From Chara braunii (Eukaryota > Streptophyta > Charophyceae > Charales > Characeae), in the NCBI GenBank assembly GCA_003427395.1, contig BFEA01000007.1:4171-25396 (forward strand): a stretch of DNA of 21,226 nt, in the 5' to 3' direction. Shown in pieces: positions 1-7,052 of the stretch (position 1 is its first letter; each line of letters opens with the position of its first letter). Below the pieces are notes generated by a model that was given only the letters and a program-made list of their open reading frames with translations, was not told the origin of the DNA and did no database searches. Made by a program: the position numbers and the translations under genes.

Positions 1-300
1 GTTGTTAACGTGGTTGGGATTCTTGGAGTTGTGCTGTTGATTGAACTGGGAGAGACGGTAAATTAGAATTGATTTCGTTTCAATTCTATTTTTTGGTATT
101 TGTGTGCTTCCGCTGTGCAATTTCATCATCCGGTTTGGTGTGGATTTTCTCTCTCCAAGTCTACTTGCAATTTCGCATGTGTATGGGAACATGTGTATGC
201 TATGCTGGATTCGTTTTCAATCAGGCACATAACACTGGTAGCCTAGCTTCAGGCACAGTACCTGGCCAGAAAGCTGGGTTGTGTATATTGCCCGGAGTAC

Positions 301-334
301 AATTGCAAACTGTATATTGGCCCATATTGCAATT
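301..334. repeat. Short inverted repeat
   Basis: AATTGCAA (301-308) and TTGCAATT (327-334) are perfect 8-bp inverted arms around an 18-nt A/T-rich spacer. No function can be assigned; it may be chance in A/T-rich DNA. Confidence 0.5.
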
Positions 335-424
335 ATAACCCCTTTTGGTGACTCCCGTGTAGTTTCCCCTTCTTTTTTTTAATCGGGTCCAGCACCGAAG
401 TTTCTGAAAGCAAGTTGACTTCGC

Positions 425-453
425 TAGGGTTTAGGGGTTTAGGGGTTTAGGGG
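425..453 (+). repeat. Telomere-like TTTAGGGG run
   Basis: TAGGG is followed by three units of TTTAGGGG. The unit is the plant-type telomere repeat TTTAGGG plus one G. At about 29 bases it is too short to be a chromosome end. It is an interstitial telomere-like run or a telo-box-like promoter motif. Confidence 0.6.
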
Positions 454-612
454 TTAAAGGACCGATCTGGGCAATCTGAGCGCACACTAACACTAGGACT
501 TGTAATTGCCGTCGGATACATCCATAGGGGGTCGTAGTTGCGGCCTTATACATGCACAAAAAGTGCTAGTAGGAGTACAATACCCCAAGTGATGCTGCCT
601 GATGCTTAATCC

Positions 613-634
613 TTTTTTTTTTTTTTTTTTTTTT
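613..634. repeat. Poly(T) tract, 22 bases
   Basis: Uninterrupted run of 22 T. It could be the poly(A) tail of a minus-strand retroposon, but I see no target-site duplication or recognisable body, so it is recorded only as a homopolymer. Confidence 0.9.
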
Positions 635-1036
635 CAAAGTCCTTGGTGTTATAGAGGCCAGTCACTGAGTACACAGTGATCACCTGGAGCAGTAGGCCGT
701 GGGTGTCCTGGAATATGGGACCACCTCCCATCCCATCCTCACGTCAATACTCCTAGCGAGCGCACCCCCTATCCCACTATCCTACCTCAGTGTGACCAGC
801 ACTCACTGAGTCACTGACAGGACCATTACCCTACCAATGGGCACTGCCAGGTAACTTGGACTGAACAGCAGTGATAGGCACCAGGGCTGATAAGTTGCCC
901 AGCCCTGGTGGAAGCGGAATCGGACGAGCCTTGTCGAATGGGAACTTCGGATGCCAGGCCCAGACAATCTACTACAGGCCCCAAGAGCCCGCTTCCTCGC
1001 TTCTTCATTGGTCCGCCACGTTCGCTACCATGAACA

Positions 1037-1114
1037 TTGTTTTTTTCTTTTCTTTTTCTTCTTTCTTTTTTTTTCCCTTTTTCTTCCCCTTTTTTTTCCA
1101 CTTTTTTCTTCCCT
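1037..1114. repeat. Pyrimidine-rich tract
   Basis: About 78 bases of nearly pure T and C on the plus strand. Open frames crossing it encode Phe/Ser or Lys/Glu runs and are low-complexity artefacts. Confidence 0.85.
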
Positions 1115-1456
1115 AACCTTCATCTTAGCCAAAAGTAACTTAAATAATTCGCTTAGCATACTCATTGATGGCAGTCAACATGGACAGGGAATAATGTGGA
1201 GAGACGGTTAACGGGGGCCCAAACATTCGCCGTTTTCGTTGGCAATTGCGGCGCAAATTTCATCAAAATTTTTAAAAACAAACGATGTGAAGCCATAGTG
1301 CAAACATCAAAAAAGATCACACAAAAAGAAAAACAAAAAAAAAAGCAAAAAATCAGCACAATATGACAGTTTCAGTGCAATTCGGTGCAAAATTTGTCGA
1401 AAATAACACCCCTGGTTAACCACGTGTGGTGGATATGGAGGACGCAGAAAGAAAGG

Positions 1457-1491
1457 GTTGTTGTTGTTGTTTTTTTTTTTTTTTTTTTTTT
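1457..1491. repeat. (GTT)n followed by poly(T)
   Basis: Four GTT units run into 22 T. The arrangement looks like microsatellite expansion from a homopolymer. Frames through it encode poly-Phe or poly-Lys and are not genes. Confidence 0.85.
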
Positions 1492-1938
1492 CTGGCCGCG
1501 ATAGTTTGTGTACTCTTTTTTTTTTCCCATTGAAAAAAGAAAAGAAACTTAACTTTAACATCCGTGTGGACCCTGCTGTACCAGAGAGAAAAGAGCCCAT
1601 CTGGCATAGAGGGGCTCTCGTAGATGACTCCAGTCTATTGGTGGGGACCACCACCGACTGGAAAACAGAATATTATGGAAGATATACTGGGAGCTCTACC
1701 CAGCGTAGCTTATATCTCTCTCTTTGCCTTTTTGCCCTTCTCTCATAAAGGGGGTTAGCCCCTAACCTTATCTGTATCCATCTGATTCCTCCAGGATTAA
1801 CACTTGATCTGTTTATTAAACCACCAGTACCTTTCCCAGCTATTTTGCTGAGACGCGCAGGGTTACGTGTGATGCGCACCTCACGCCCCCTTGCGGCTTC
1901 CCGTCCTGGGTCGCCGATCAGAGTTATAGGAGGGGCGT

Positions 1939-1988
1939 GGCCGAGGATTTTTGGCCGTAGGGGTTGAGTCTCCCGGTCGGAACGGGAG
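1939..1988 (-). other. Two-hairpin module in LTR A
   Basis: Hairpin 1: GGCCGA (1939-1944) with TTGGCC (1951-1956), one weak pair. Hairpin 2: CTCCCG (1970-1975), loop GTCGGAA, CGGGAG (1983-1988). The same pair occurs in LTRs B and C, and in altered but still paired form in the second LTR family at 7005-7052. Confidence 0.6.
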
Positions 1989-2429
1989 GCTCTCGTTTCG
2001 AACCAGAGGTTAACCCGGGATCGATCTTTCGCCACAGAGTCCCGTGGAGGTCGGGTCAGCCCAGGGTACCGAAAACCGAATAGTTCCTCAAAGACGAACT
2101 GCCGCAATGAATCAAAACGAAGAAGGGCAGCCGGGGGAGGAGGCCATGATGGCTAAGGACCGAAGACCGGGCCATCGAGTTTTCGTTGTATAGGTGGTTG
2201 GTTCGAGGCCTTCAAGCCTCGGCGTCGGACTCACAAAGTCCGCGCGGAAGTTCTCGAGAGGGTGAAGCGGCGGGAGAACTTGCCGATACCCGAATTCGAA
2301 ATTGCGCGGGCAGCGCCCCCGCATTACGGGAGAGCTCAGGGAAACGTGCTGCTCCTTCGTAGCCCAGGACCAGTCATCGCCAAGAACACGAGTCCCCCTG
2401 GCGACACCAGTGGCAATCAAACTGCGGCT

Positions 2430-2439
2430 GCCACGTGGC
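2430..2439. promoter_or_regulatory. G-box palindrome in LTR A
   Basis: GCCACGTGGC is a perfect 10-bp palindrome with the CACGTG G-box core bound by plant bZIP and bHLH factors. It is kept at the matching place in LTRs B and C. Binding is inferred from the motif only. Confidence 0.4.
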
Positions 2440-2703
2440 GTGAGCGGCCGACCAGGGCAACACAGTCAAATCCGTATAAGGCAATATTAGAGTCGGGGAA
2501 TCGAAACGATCAGTTACGACGAACCCGTCTCCCCTAATATTAAACGCCCGGGGCAGGTCTCGCCAACAGACTTGCTCCGTTCGACTAAAAGCGCGGCGGA
2601 CATCCGCATCGCACTAGACGCCGTCGTCATCTGCGATGGGGAAGGCCGGCAGCGAGATAGGACGATCGGAGGTAGGCGATAAACACGGGCCAGACCCCGC
2701 GCT

Positions 2704-3421
2704 CCCGGTCACGCTCACTCAGGTTTGAACCTTCCTAGGGCTGGCCTCTTATGACCGACGCTTCACTCAGAGCTTTGCCTGCCTCGCCAAGCCACTGACG
2801 AAGCTGCTGAAGAAGGAGGAGCAGCTGATCTGGACGCCGGAATGCGAGGCGGCTTTTTGGGCACTCAAGGAGGCTCTGACATCGGCACCCGTGTTGGCGC
2901 GTCCCAATCCGACAAGACAGTTTGCGCTGCATACCGACTGGCAGCCGCAGGCGATATCGGCAGTGCTGACTCAGCAAGGAACGGATGGAAGGGAGCACGT
3001 CATCGAGTATGCGTCGAAAACGCTAAGTCAGGCGCAGTCAAACTACGAGGCGTGCAAGGGTAAGTGCTTGGCGGTGGTGTGGGGGATTCAGCACTTTTGA
3101 CCGTATCTGTACGGCCAGAAGTTCGTGCCCGCGACGGATCATCAGCCATTGCTATCGTTGTGGAACAACACGGACTACACGGGTACCCTGGGAAGGTGGG
3201 CGGTGAGATTGCAGGACTACGACTTCGACATCCGCCACCGCGCCACCAGGCAGCACGGGAATGCCGATGGTCTGACGCGACTCCAGCCGCCGAACAAGAG
3301 TCCCGTGAACGAAAAGCTCATCCCGTGCAAGCCGATTTCGCCTTCGACGAAACCCGGCTACGGGGAGGTGAATGTCCTCCGCAAGAATACTGCAGCAATC
3401 GAAGATGGCGATCTCCCATGA
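2704..3421 (+). pseudogene. RT C-terminus and RNase H of gypsy pol (element 1)
   Basis: Plus-strand remnant of the part of pol that ends RT and carries RNase H, the nuclease that removes RNA from the RNA:DNA hybrid during reverse transcription. It begins abruptly at the LTR junction, so the catalytic RT half is missing. Visible RNase H features are the HTDWQ aspartate, the NYEACKGKCLAVVW glutamate block, and the TDHQPL aspartate after YLYGQKF. Matching protein sequence is read on the minus strand at 10697-11436, with about nine in ten residues alike. Stops TGA at 2726-2728 and 3098-3100 both stand where the other copy has CGA. The frame ends at TGA 3419-3421, overlapping the next frame by 50 bases. 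Confidence 0.85.
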
Positions 3422-4205
3422 GGAGACCGCCACCCCTTCTCCCCTCCCCTATTCTTCAACCCCCTCTCCTGACCCTGACTCCCCTCCGAGCACGTCTTCC
3501 CAAATCTGTTTCTTCTGCACCTTGCCCATGATATCGGCAGGGGGAGATCCTCCTCTCGAGGGGCCGAGCTTTCTTCCCTGGGTACAATGTAGTCAATGTC
3601 ACATCATCCGGTCCCACGGGAGTAGTGCCCGGTATCGGAATGGAAAAAGTTTAAACTGTCCCAACNNNCGAACGGACCACGTACCTANANAAAAACNGTA
3701 TCTNGAAGCCAGAACNGCAGACGNATTTTTNCCAAGTGTCCGCCGAGCNGAAGTCTGGACGGATCTTCTGCTATTACGGAGGCTGACAGGCGACCCGGTG
3801 ACGGAACTTACCAAGGCTGAACGGCGACGTGTCACGGAACAGGCGCACGGTTACCGCTGGCAGGGATCCGTCCTTCNAAAANGAAAAGATAATGACGTNG
3901 ACGGATCTAGTTGGCTGACGGTTCCAGACCCACACGCCAGGTTCGATTGGACACGAGCCGCCCACAAGGAGGATGCGGTCCACTTTGCAGTCAAATACAC
4001 AAAAAAAGCAATAGAGAAAAACGAATGGTACTGGTCGGGAATCCGGGAGGATGTGAAATACATCATCCGGACTTGCCTGGCCTGCGCGGCCGATAAGGCG
4101 CCGATACAGATGCCCCGTACAATAGTGCCTACCCGCGTAGAGCGCCCCTTCCAACGGGTCAGTATCGATTCAACGGACATCAACGTGCCGAGAGGCCCTG
4201 TTGAT
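3372..4205 (+). pseudogene. PHD-like finger plus integrase N-terminus (element 1)
   Basis: This frame lies in the +1 phase relative to the RNase H frame and has an ATG at 3372. A Pro/Ser-rich linker (about residues 21-44) leads into a C4HC3 finger: C46, C49, C73, C76, H82, then Ser85 where the other copy has Cys, C96, and residue 99 masked by NNN. Further on is an integrase HHCC zinc domain (His 3963 and 3981, Cys 4074 and 4083; spacing H-x5-H-x30-C-x2-C). The first catalytic Asp region follows (VSID..D near 4160-4175). Integrase inserts the cDNA into the genome. The core is cut off at about 4205, where the sequence folds back on itself, so the other two catalytic residues are missing. Fourteen N bases lie at 3666-3899. 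Not functional. Confidence 0.85.
3666..3899. other. Cluster of ambiguous bases
   Basis: Fourteen N in two groups: 3666-3668, 3688, 3690, 3697, 3704, 3716, 3724, 3731 and 3749, then 3877, 3882 and 3899. None occur elsewhere in the window. The sequence between them aligns base for base with 10218-10452, so each N is a single unresolved base rather than a gap. Reads from several repeat copies probably disagreed here. Confidence 0.95.
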
Positions 4206-4259
4206 GTCCGTCGTATCGATACTGACCCGTTGGAAGGGGCACTCTACCCAGGTGGGCAC
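4125..4259. repeat. Imperfect inverted repeat (foldback junction)
   Basis: Bases 4137-4184 are repeated in reverse complement at 4200-4247 with about 3 mismatches in 48. Weaker pairing extends to about 4125 and 4259. The centre is a hairpin: ATCAAC (4179-4184), inner GCC/GGC, GTTGAT (4200-4205). The left arm is integrase read on plus, the right arm the same stretch on minus. Confidence 0.85.
4200..4259 (-). pseudogene. Integrase fragment on the minus strand
   Basis: About 60 bases encode, on minus, the same integrase stretch (around VERPFQRVSID) that the left arm encodes on plus. At its outer end it abuts the U5 side of LTR B with no PBS between. It is a by-product of the foldback rearrangement. 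Confidence 0.8.
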
Positions 4260-4322
4260 CAACCTCATGCCCCCTCGCGACTTCCCGTCCTCGATCGCCG
4301 ATCAGAGTTATAGGAGGGGCGT

Positions 4323-4372
4323 GGCCAAGGATTTTTGGCCGTAGGGGTTGAGTCTCCCGGTCGGAACGGGAG
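4323..4372 (-). other. Two-hairpin module in LTR B
   Basis: Hairpin 1: GGCCAA (4323-4328) with TTGGCC (4335-4340), perfect. Hairpin 2: CTCCCG (4354-4359), loop GTCGGAA, CGGGAG (4367-4372), perfect. On the transcribed (minus) strand the second loop reads TTCCGAC. Confidence 0.65.
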
Positions 4373-4813
4373 GCTCTCGTTTCGAACCAGAGCTTAACCC
4401 GGGATCGATCTTTCGCCACTGAGTCCCGTGGAGGTCGGGCCAGCCTAGGGTAATGAAAACCAAATAGTTCCGCAAAGACGAACTGTCGCAGTGAATCAAA
4501 ACGAAGAAGGTCAGCCGGGGGACGAGGCCATGATGGCTAAGGACCGAAGACCAGGCCGTCGAGTTTTCGTTGTATAGGTGGTTGGTTCGAGGCCTTCAAG
4601 CCTCGGCGTCGGACTCACAAAGTCCCCGCGGAAGTTCCCGAGAGGGTGAAGCGGCGGGAGAACTTGTCGATACCCGAATTCGAAATTGCGAGGGCAGCGC
4701 CCCCGCATTACGGGAGAGCTTGGGGAAACGTGCTGCTCCCTCGTAACCCAAGACCAGTCGTCGCCAAGAACACGAGTCCCCCTGGCGACACCAGCGGCAA
4801 TCAAATGGCGGCC

Positions 4814-4823
4814 GCCACGTGGC
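4814..4823. promoter_or_regulatory. G-box palindrome in LTR B
   Basis: GCCACGTGGC, a perfect palindrome with CACGTG core, at the same LTR position as in copies A and C. Possible bZIP/bHLH site; inferred from motif alone. Confidence 0.4.
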
Positions 4824-5232
4824 GTGAGCGGCCGACCAGGGCAACACAGTCAAATCCTTATAAGGCAATATTAGAGTCGGGGAATCGAAACGATCAATTA
4901 CGACGAACCTGTCTCCCCTAATATTAAATGCCCGGGGCGGGTCTCGCCAACAGACTTGCTCCGTTCGACTCAAAGCGCGGCGGACATCCGCATCGCAGTA
5001 GACGCCGTCGTCATATGCGATGGGGAAGGCCGACAGCGAGATGGGACGATCGGAGGTAGGAGATAAACACGGGCCATACCCCGCGCTCCCGGTCACCCGT
5101 ACCGACATCGTCTCCATGCAACACTCGATGCAACCCTTCTCTCTCGAAGTTAGTGCGTCGGCAGAAGATGATGAACTCTAAGTTCTCTTCCCCGTCGCGG
5201 AGGCGTCGACCGCGCGCGCGGACGCCGGCGGT

Positions 5233-5240
5233 TGACGTCA
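5233..5240. promoter_or_regulatory. CRE-like TGACGTCA in LTR B
   Basis: Perfect 8-bp bZIP palindrome about 140 bases inside the U3 end, where LTR enhancers usually lie. It is kept in LTR C at 16125-16132 although neighbouring bases differ (CACCGG against CACCCG just after it). LTR A is truncated before this point. Confidence 0.45.
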
Positions 5241-5378
5241 CCGGTATAGGGACGAGAAGTTCAAAAGGGATGACTACCAATTTAAAAAGAGAGGCGAGAG
5301 AGAGAGAGTGAGTTTACACCGAGATTGCGCCTGCGCGTAGGAAGGGTCGCGGAAGGGAGAGGAACAACGGGATTAACA

Positions 5379-6514
5379 CACTCATACTCCTAAGCAGACG
5401 GTCCTCCAGTTCAGTTCCCCCGTCCCCGCCCGGATAAGTACATACACACATACAAGCATGCAATCAACAACCCTTGACAGGACATCCAATCATCCATAGA
5501 CCTTTGACATCACTCATGCGCAACACAAGCTCCCATCACTCGGGGCCTCACACACACGTTATGCATAGACAAAGTAGCAATGGAGATAAAAGCGAATCCT
5601 TCTTGTATACAAAAATTCTCAATTAACTGCCGCCCCCAGGCGCAGTCTTCAAAACCTCCCAAGACCACCGACCACCATAGCCACAAGGCCCTGCCGCGGC
5701 AGGCGTCCAATCCCCAACACTGCTCAGTCCCTCCGACTGCTTCACCCCGAGTCTACCGCGGGTCCACCCCGCATCGTCACTCCGCCCGTCCTTGGGCTCG
5801 TCAAGCCTGTTCAGCGCTGCGGACTTCGCGCATAGCTCGCGCAGCATTGCAGCCGAGATCAAAGAGGAGGAGAGGAGAGGGTTGCGCGAATTTATAGCGA
5901 GGGAGGCGGAGGGTTGTCAGCGCGAGGTGCGGGCAGCGCAGGGTGTAGATGAGCAGGACAGAAGAAAGGTGGGGAGTTAGAGGGTTCGACCTGCGGGGTT
6001 GCATGGTCCTACGTGATTGGGGTGTTCGTTCAAGTGGTGTACGGTTTCCCGCTCTCCACATTGATCCGAGCATCCCAACTATGCAGCCAATCACTTCGCG
6101 GAGGAAGACGGGGTAAGGATCGAGGTAGGCGCAGGGGAAGACGAAGAGTCCTGCATGGGGGAAACGCGCGCAGCAAGAACGAAAGATGGCGCGGGGACAC
6201 AAAGCAAGAAACGTGGGTGCGAGACGCGCGAAGAAGTCGAAGCTTAGGCGCGCGCGCGCGCAAAAATTCAAAAAAAATCCCAACCAAAACCGTTTCTTGG
6301 TTTTCATACCGCGGCCACTATTCGCCCGCGCGGGAGTTACTAACCAAAGAAAAGTGAAAAAGCCGTTTCAAAAGAAAACAAAAGTAAAAAGGAAAGAAAT
6401 ACCCCTTTTTGCTCGCATCCGTACTTCGGGGCTTTCGAGGGATTTTTCCTCAGGGATACGGCAAGCCGCGTGGTACGGGTCTGAGCTTATCACAAACGCG
6501 GGGGCCAAACCGGG
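5379..6514. other. Unassigned sequence between LTR and foldbacks
   Basis: No frame matches a protein I recognise; several overlapping frames of 60-170 codons on both strands are compositional. Low-complexity pieces include a GCGCGC run (6248-6261) next to an A-rich stretch. On minus a TATA-like element at 5890-5896 is followed about 40 bases on by an ATG (5849) opening a frame of about 75 codons that ends near 5623. This could be the first exon or leader of a host gene, or an element promoter; support is weak. Confidence 0.4.
5890..5896 (-). promoter_or_regulatory. Candidate TATA box (minus)
   Basis: Minus strand reads CGCTATAAATTCG, a good TATA match. A short minus-strand frame opens at 5849, and CCAAT-type boxes occur upstream on minus around 6015 and 6080. 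No known gene follows, so this is a candidate only. Confidence 0.3.
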
Positions 6515-6684
6515 GGCCAAGTCCCACTGGCAGCCTTGACTCTTGAGTTTCCTCTACGCCTGAATCTAGACGCGTTTGTGGCTATGCGTGGTTGAGGAAA
6601 CTCAACGCTATTTCTGCACAGCTCCACAAACACGTCCAGATTCAGGCGTTGAGGAAACTCAACGCTGTTAGTGGGACTTGGTCC
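6515..6684. repeat. Foldback hairpin 1 of 2
   Basis: About 170 bases that fold nearly end to end. The left arm starts GGCCAAGTCCCACT and the right arm ends with its near complement, GTGGGACTTGGTCC. The terminal hairpin is GTTGAG-GAAA-CTCAAC (6591-6606). Small bulges interrupt the stem. It resembles a foldback/MITE-type element or a long hairpin RNA; no target-site duplication is clear. Confidence 0.75.
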
Positions 6685-6755
6685 CGTGAAGGGCAACCGC
6701 CAATAAATTGAATAGGCGGACCATTTTTCGTTTCAGCCTTCCGGAACTGCCCGGG

Positions 6756-6917
6756 GGCCAAGTCCCACTAGCAGCATTGAGCTACCTCAACGCCTGAATC
6801 TGGACGTGTTTGTGGAGACGTGCAGTTCAGGAAACTGAACACCATTTCTGCACATCTCCGCAAAAGCGTCCACATTCAGGCGTTCAGGTAGCTCAACGCT
6901 GCTAGCAGGACTTGGCC
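6756..6917. repeat. Foldback hairpin 2 of 2
   Basis: Second hairpin of the same design, same orientation, about 240 bases after the first. Arms run from GGCCAAGTCC to GGACTTGGCC and pair over about 75 positions with one asymmetric bulge on the right. The terminal hairpin is GTTCAG-GAAA-CTGAAC, differing from copy 1 at both partners of a pair. Confidence 0.75.
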
Positions 6918-7004
6918 GCTGCACTGTGACGCCCCAACCTCACGCCCAGCGCGACTTCCTGATCGGAGTGAAATCGGGGCCCGGAAGTGCGAAATAGGGG
7001 TGTG

Positions 7005-7052
7005 CTAAGGATTTTAGGAAAGTGGGGGTAGAGTCCCAGGTCGGAACTGGGA
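7005..7052 (-). other. Two-hairpin module in the second LTR family
   Basis: Hairpin 1: CTAA (7005-7008) with TTAG (7014-7017). Hairpin 2: TCCCAG (7034-7039), loop GTCGGAA, CTGGGA (7047-7052). Stem bases differ from family 1 but both strands changed together, while the 7-nt loop is the same. Confidence 0.6.

Larger units (their letters stand above)
1..1867. other. Left region with no recognised gene
   Basis: No reading frame here resembles a known protein, and the open frames are short and often made of low-complexity tracts. The sequence is richer in A/T than the rest and carries long T and pyrimidine runs, a telomere-like run and small inverted repeats, listed separately. A small perfect hairpin (stem GGTTAG/CTAACC, 3-nt loop) sits at 1753-1767, and a TGGTTAACCA palindrome followed by CACGTG lies at 1413-1426. 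It could be intergenic DNA or old degraded repeats. Confidence 0.5.
1868..2712 (-). repeat. LTR A, truncated, family 1
   Basis: Closely similar to 4261-5102 and 15154-15988, with scattered substitutions. In the sense direction (minus) the U5-side end lies on the left, with terminal ACA as read on minus at 1868-1870. The U3 side stops at about 2712, roughly 270 bases short of where LTRs B and C continue. It is joined there to retrotransposon interior through CCCGGTCAC (2704-2712). No tRNA-primer site is visible left of 1868, so this is not a functional 5' LTR. Confidence 0.75.
1868..5378. mobile_element. Element 1: rearranged Ty3/gypsy copy
   Basis: Two LTRs of the same family lie in the same (minus) orientation at 1868-2712 (A, truncated) and 4261-5378 (B). 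Between them is a fragment of the family's interior on the opposite (plus) strand: the end of RT, RNase H, the PHD-like finger and the start of integrase. In the better-ordered copy at 9200-16268, interior and LTR share the minus strand, so here the interior is inverted. The left junction has 9 bp of microhomology and the right junction is a foldback. Gag, protease, most of RT and the PBS are absent. The copy carries 14 N bases and two CGA-to-TGA stops and cannot be autonomous. Confidence 0.8.
4261..5378 (-). repeat. LTR B, family 1
   Basis: About 1.1 kb, aligned throughout with 15154-16268. Scattered differences end at 5347, after which the two are identical. In sense (minus) direction it would start TGTTAATCCC at 5378 and finish near 4261. 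Within it are a CRE-like TGACGTCA, a G-box palindrome, an A/T-rich TTATAAGG on minus near 4857-4864 that could serve as TATA box, an AATATTA/TAATATT inverted pair (4867-4873 and 4919-4925) enclosing GGGGA/TCCCC, and the two-hairpin module near the U5 end. The exact ends are uncertain by about 10 bases. The join of its U3 end to the sequence beyond 5378 may be an assembly error. Confidence 0.75.

Noticed and set aside
425-453. Chromosome end
   Set aside because: Too short and flanked by unique sequence on both sides.
1307-1654. Frames with Lys/Asn or Phe runs
   Set aside because: They translate poly(T), (GTT)n and A-rich tracts.
1970-2010. tRNA gene, from a TTCGAA-containing hairpin beside another hairpin
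   Set aside because: No cloverleaf, anticodon arm or acceptor stem can be drawn; these are LTR hairpins.
2112-2420. About 100-codon minus-strand frame shared by the three LTRs (also 4511-4804 and 15388-15696)
   Set aside because: Shared because the LTRs are homologous; no domain, and its length is expected in GC-rich DNA.
5801-6307. 168-codon minus-strand frame, and its twin at 16691-17197
   Set aside because: Phe/Arg/Leu-rich, overlaps a TATA-like element and an opposing frame, and resembles nothing known; likely compositional.
6515-6917. CRISPR array or rho-independent terminators
   Set aside because: Only two units, each self-complementary over its whole length, in a eukaryotic repeat setting.
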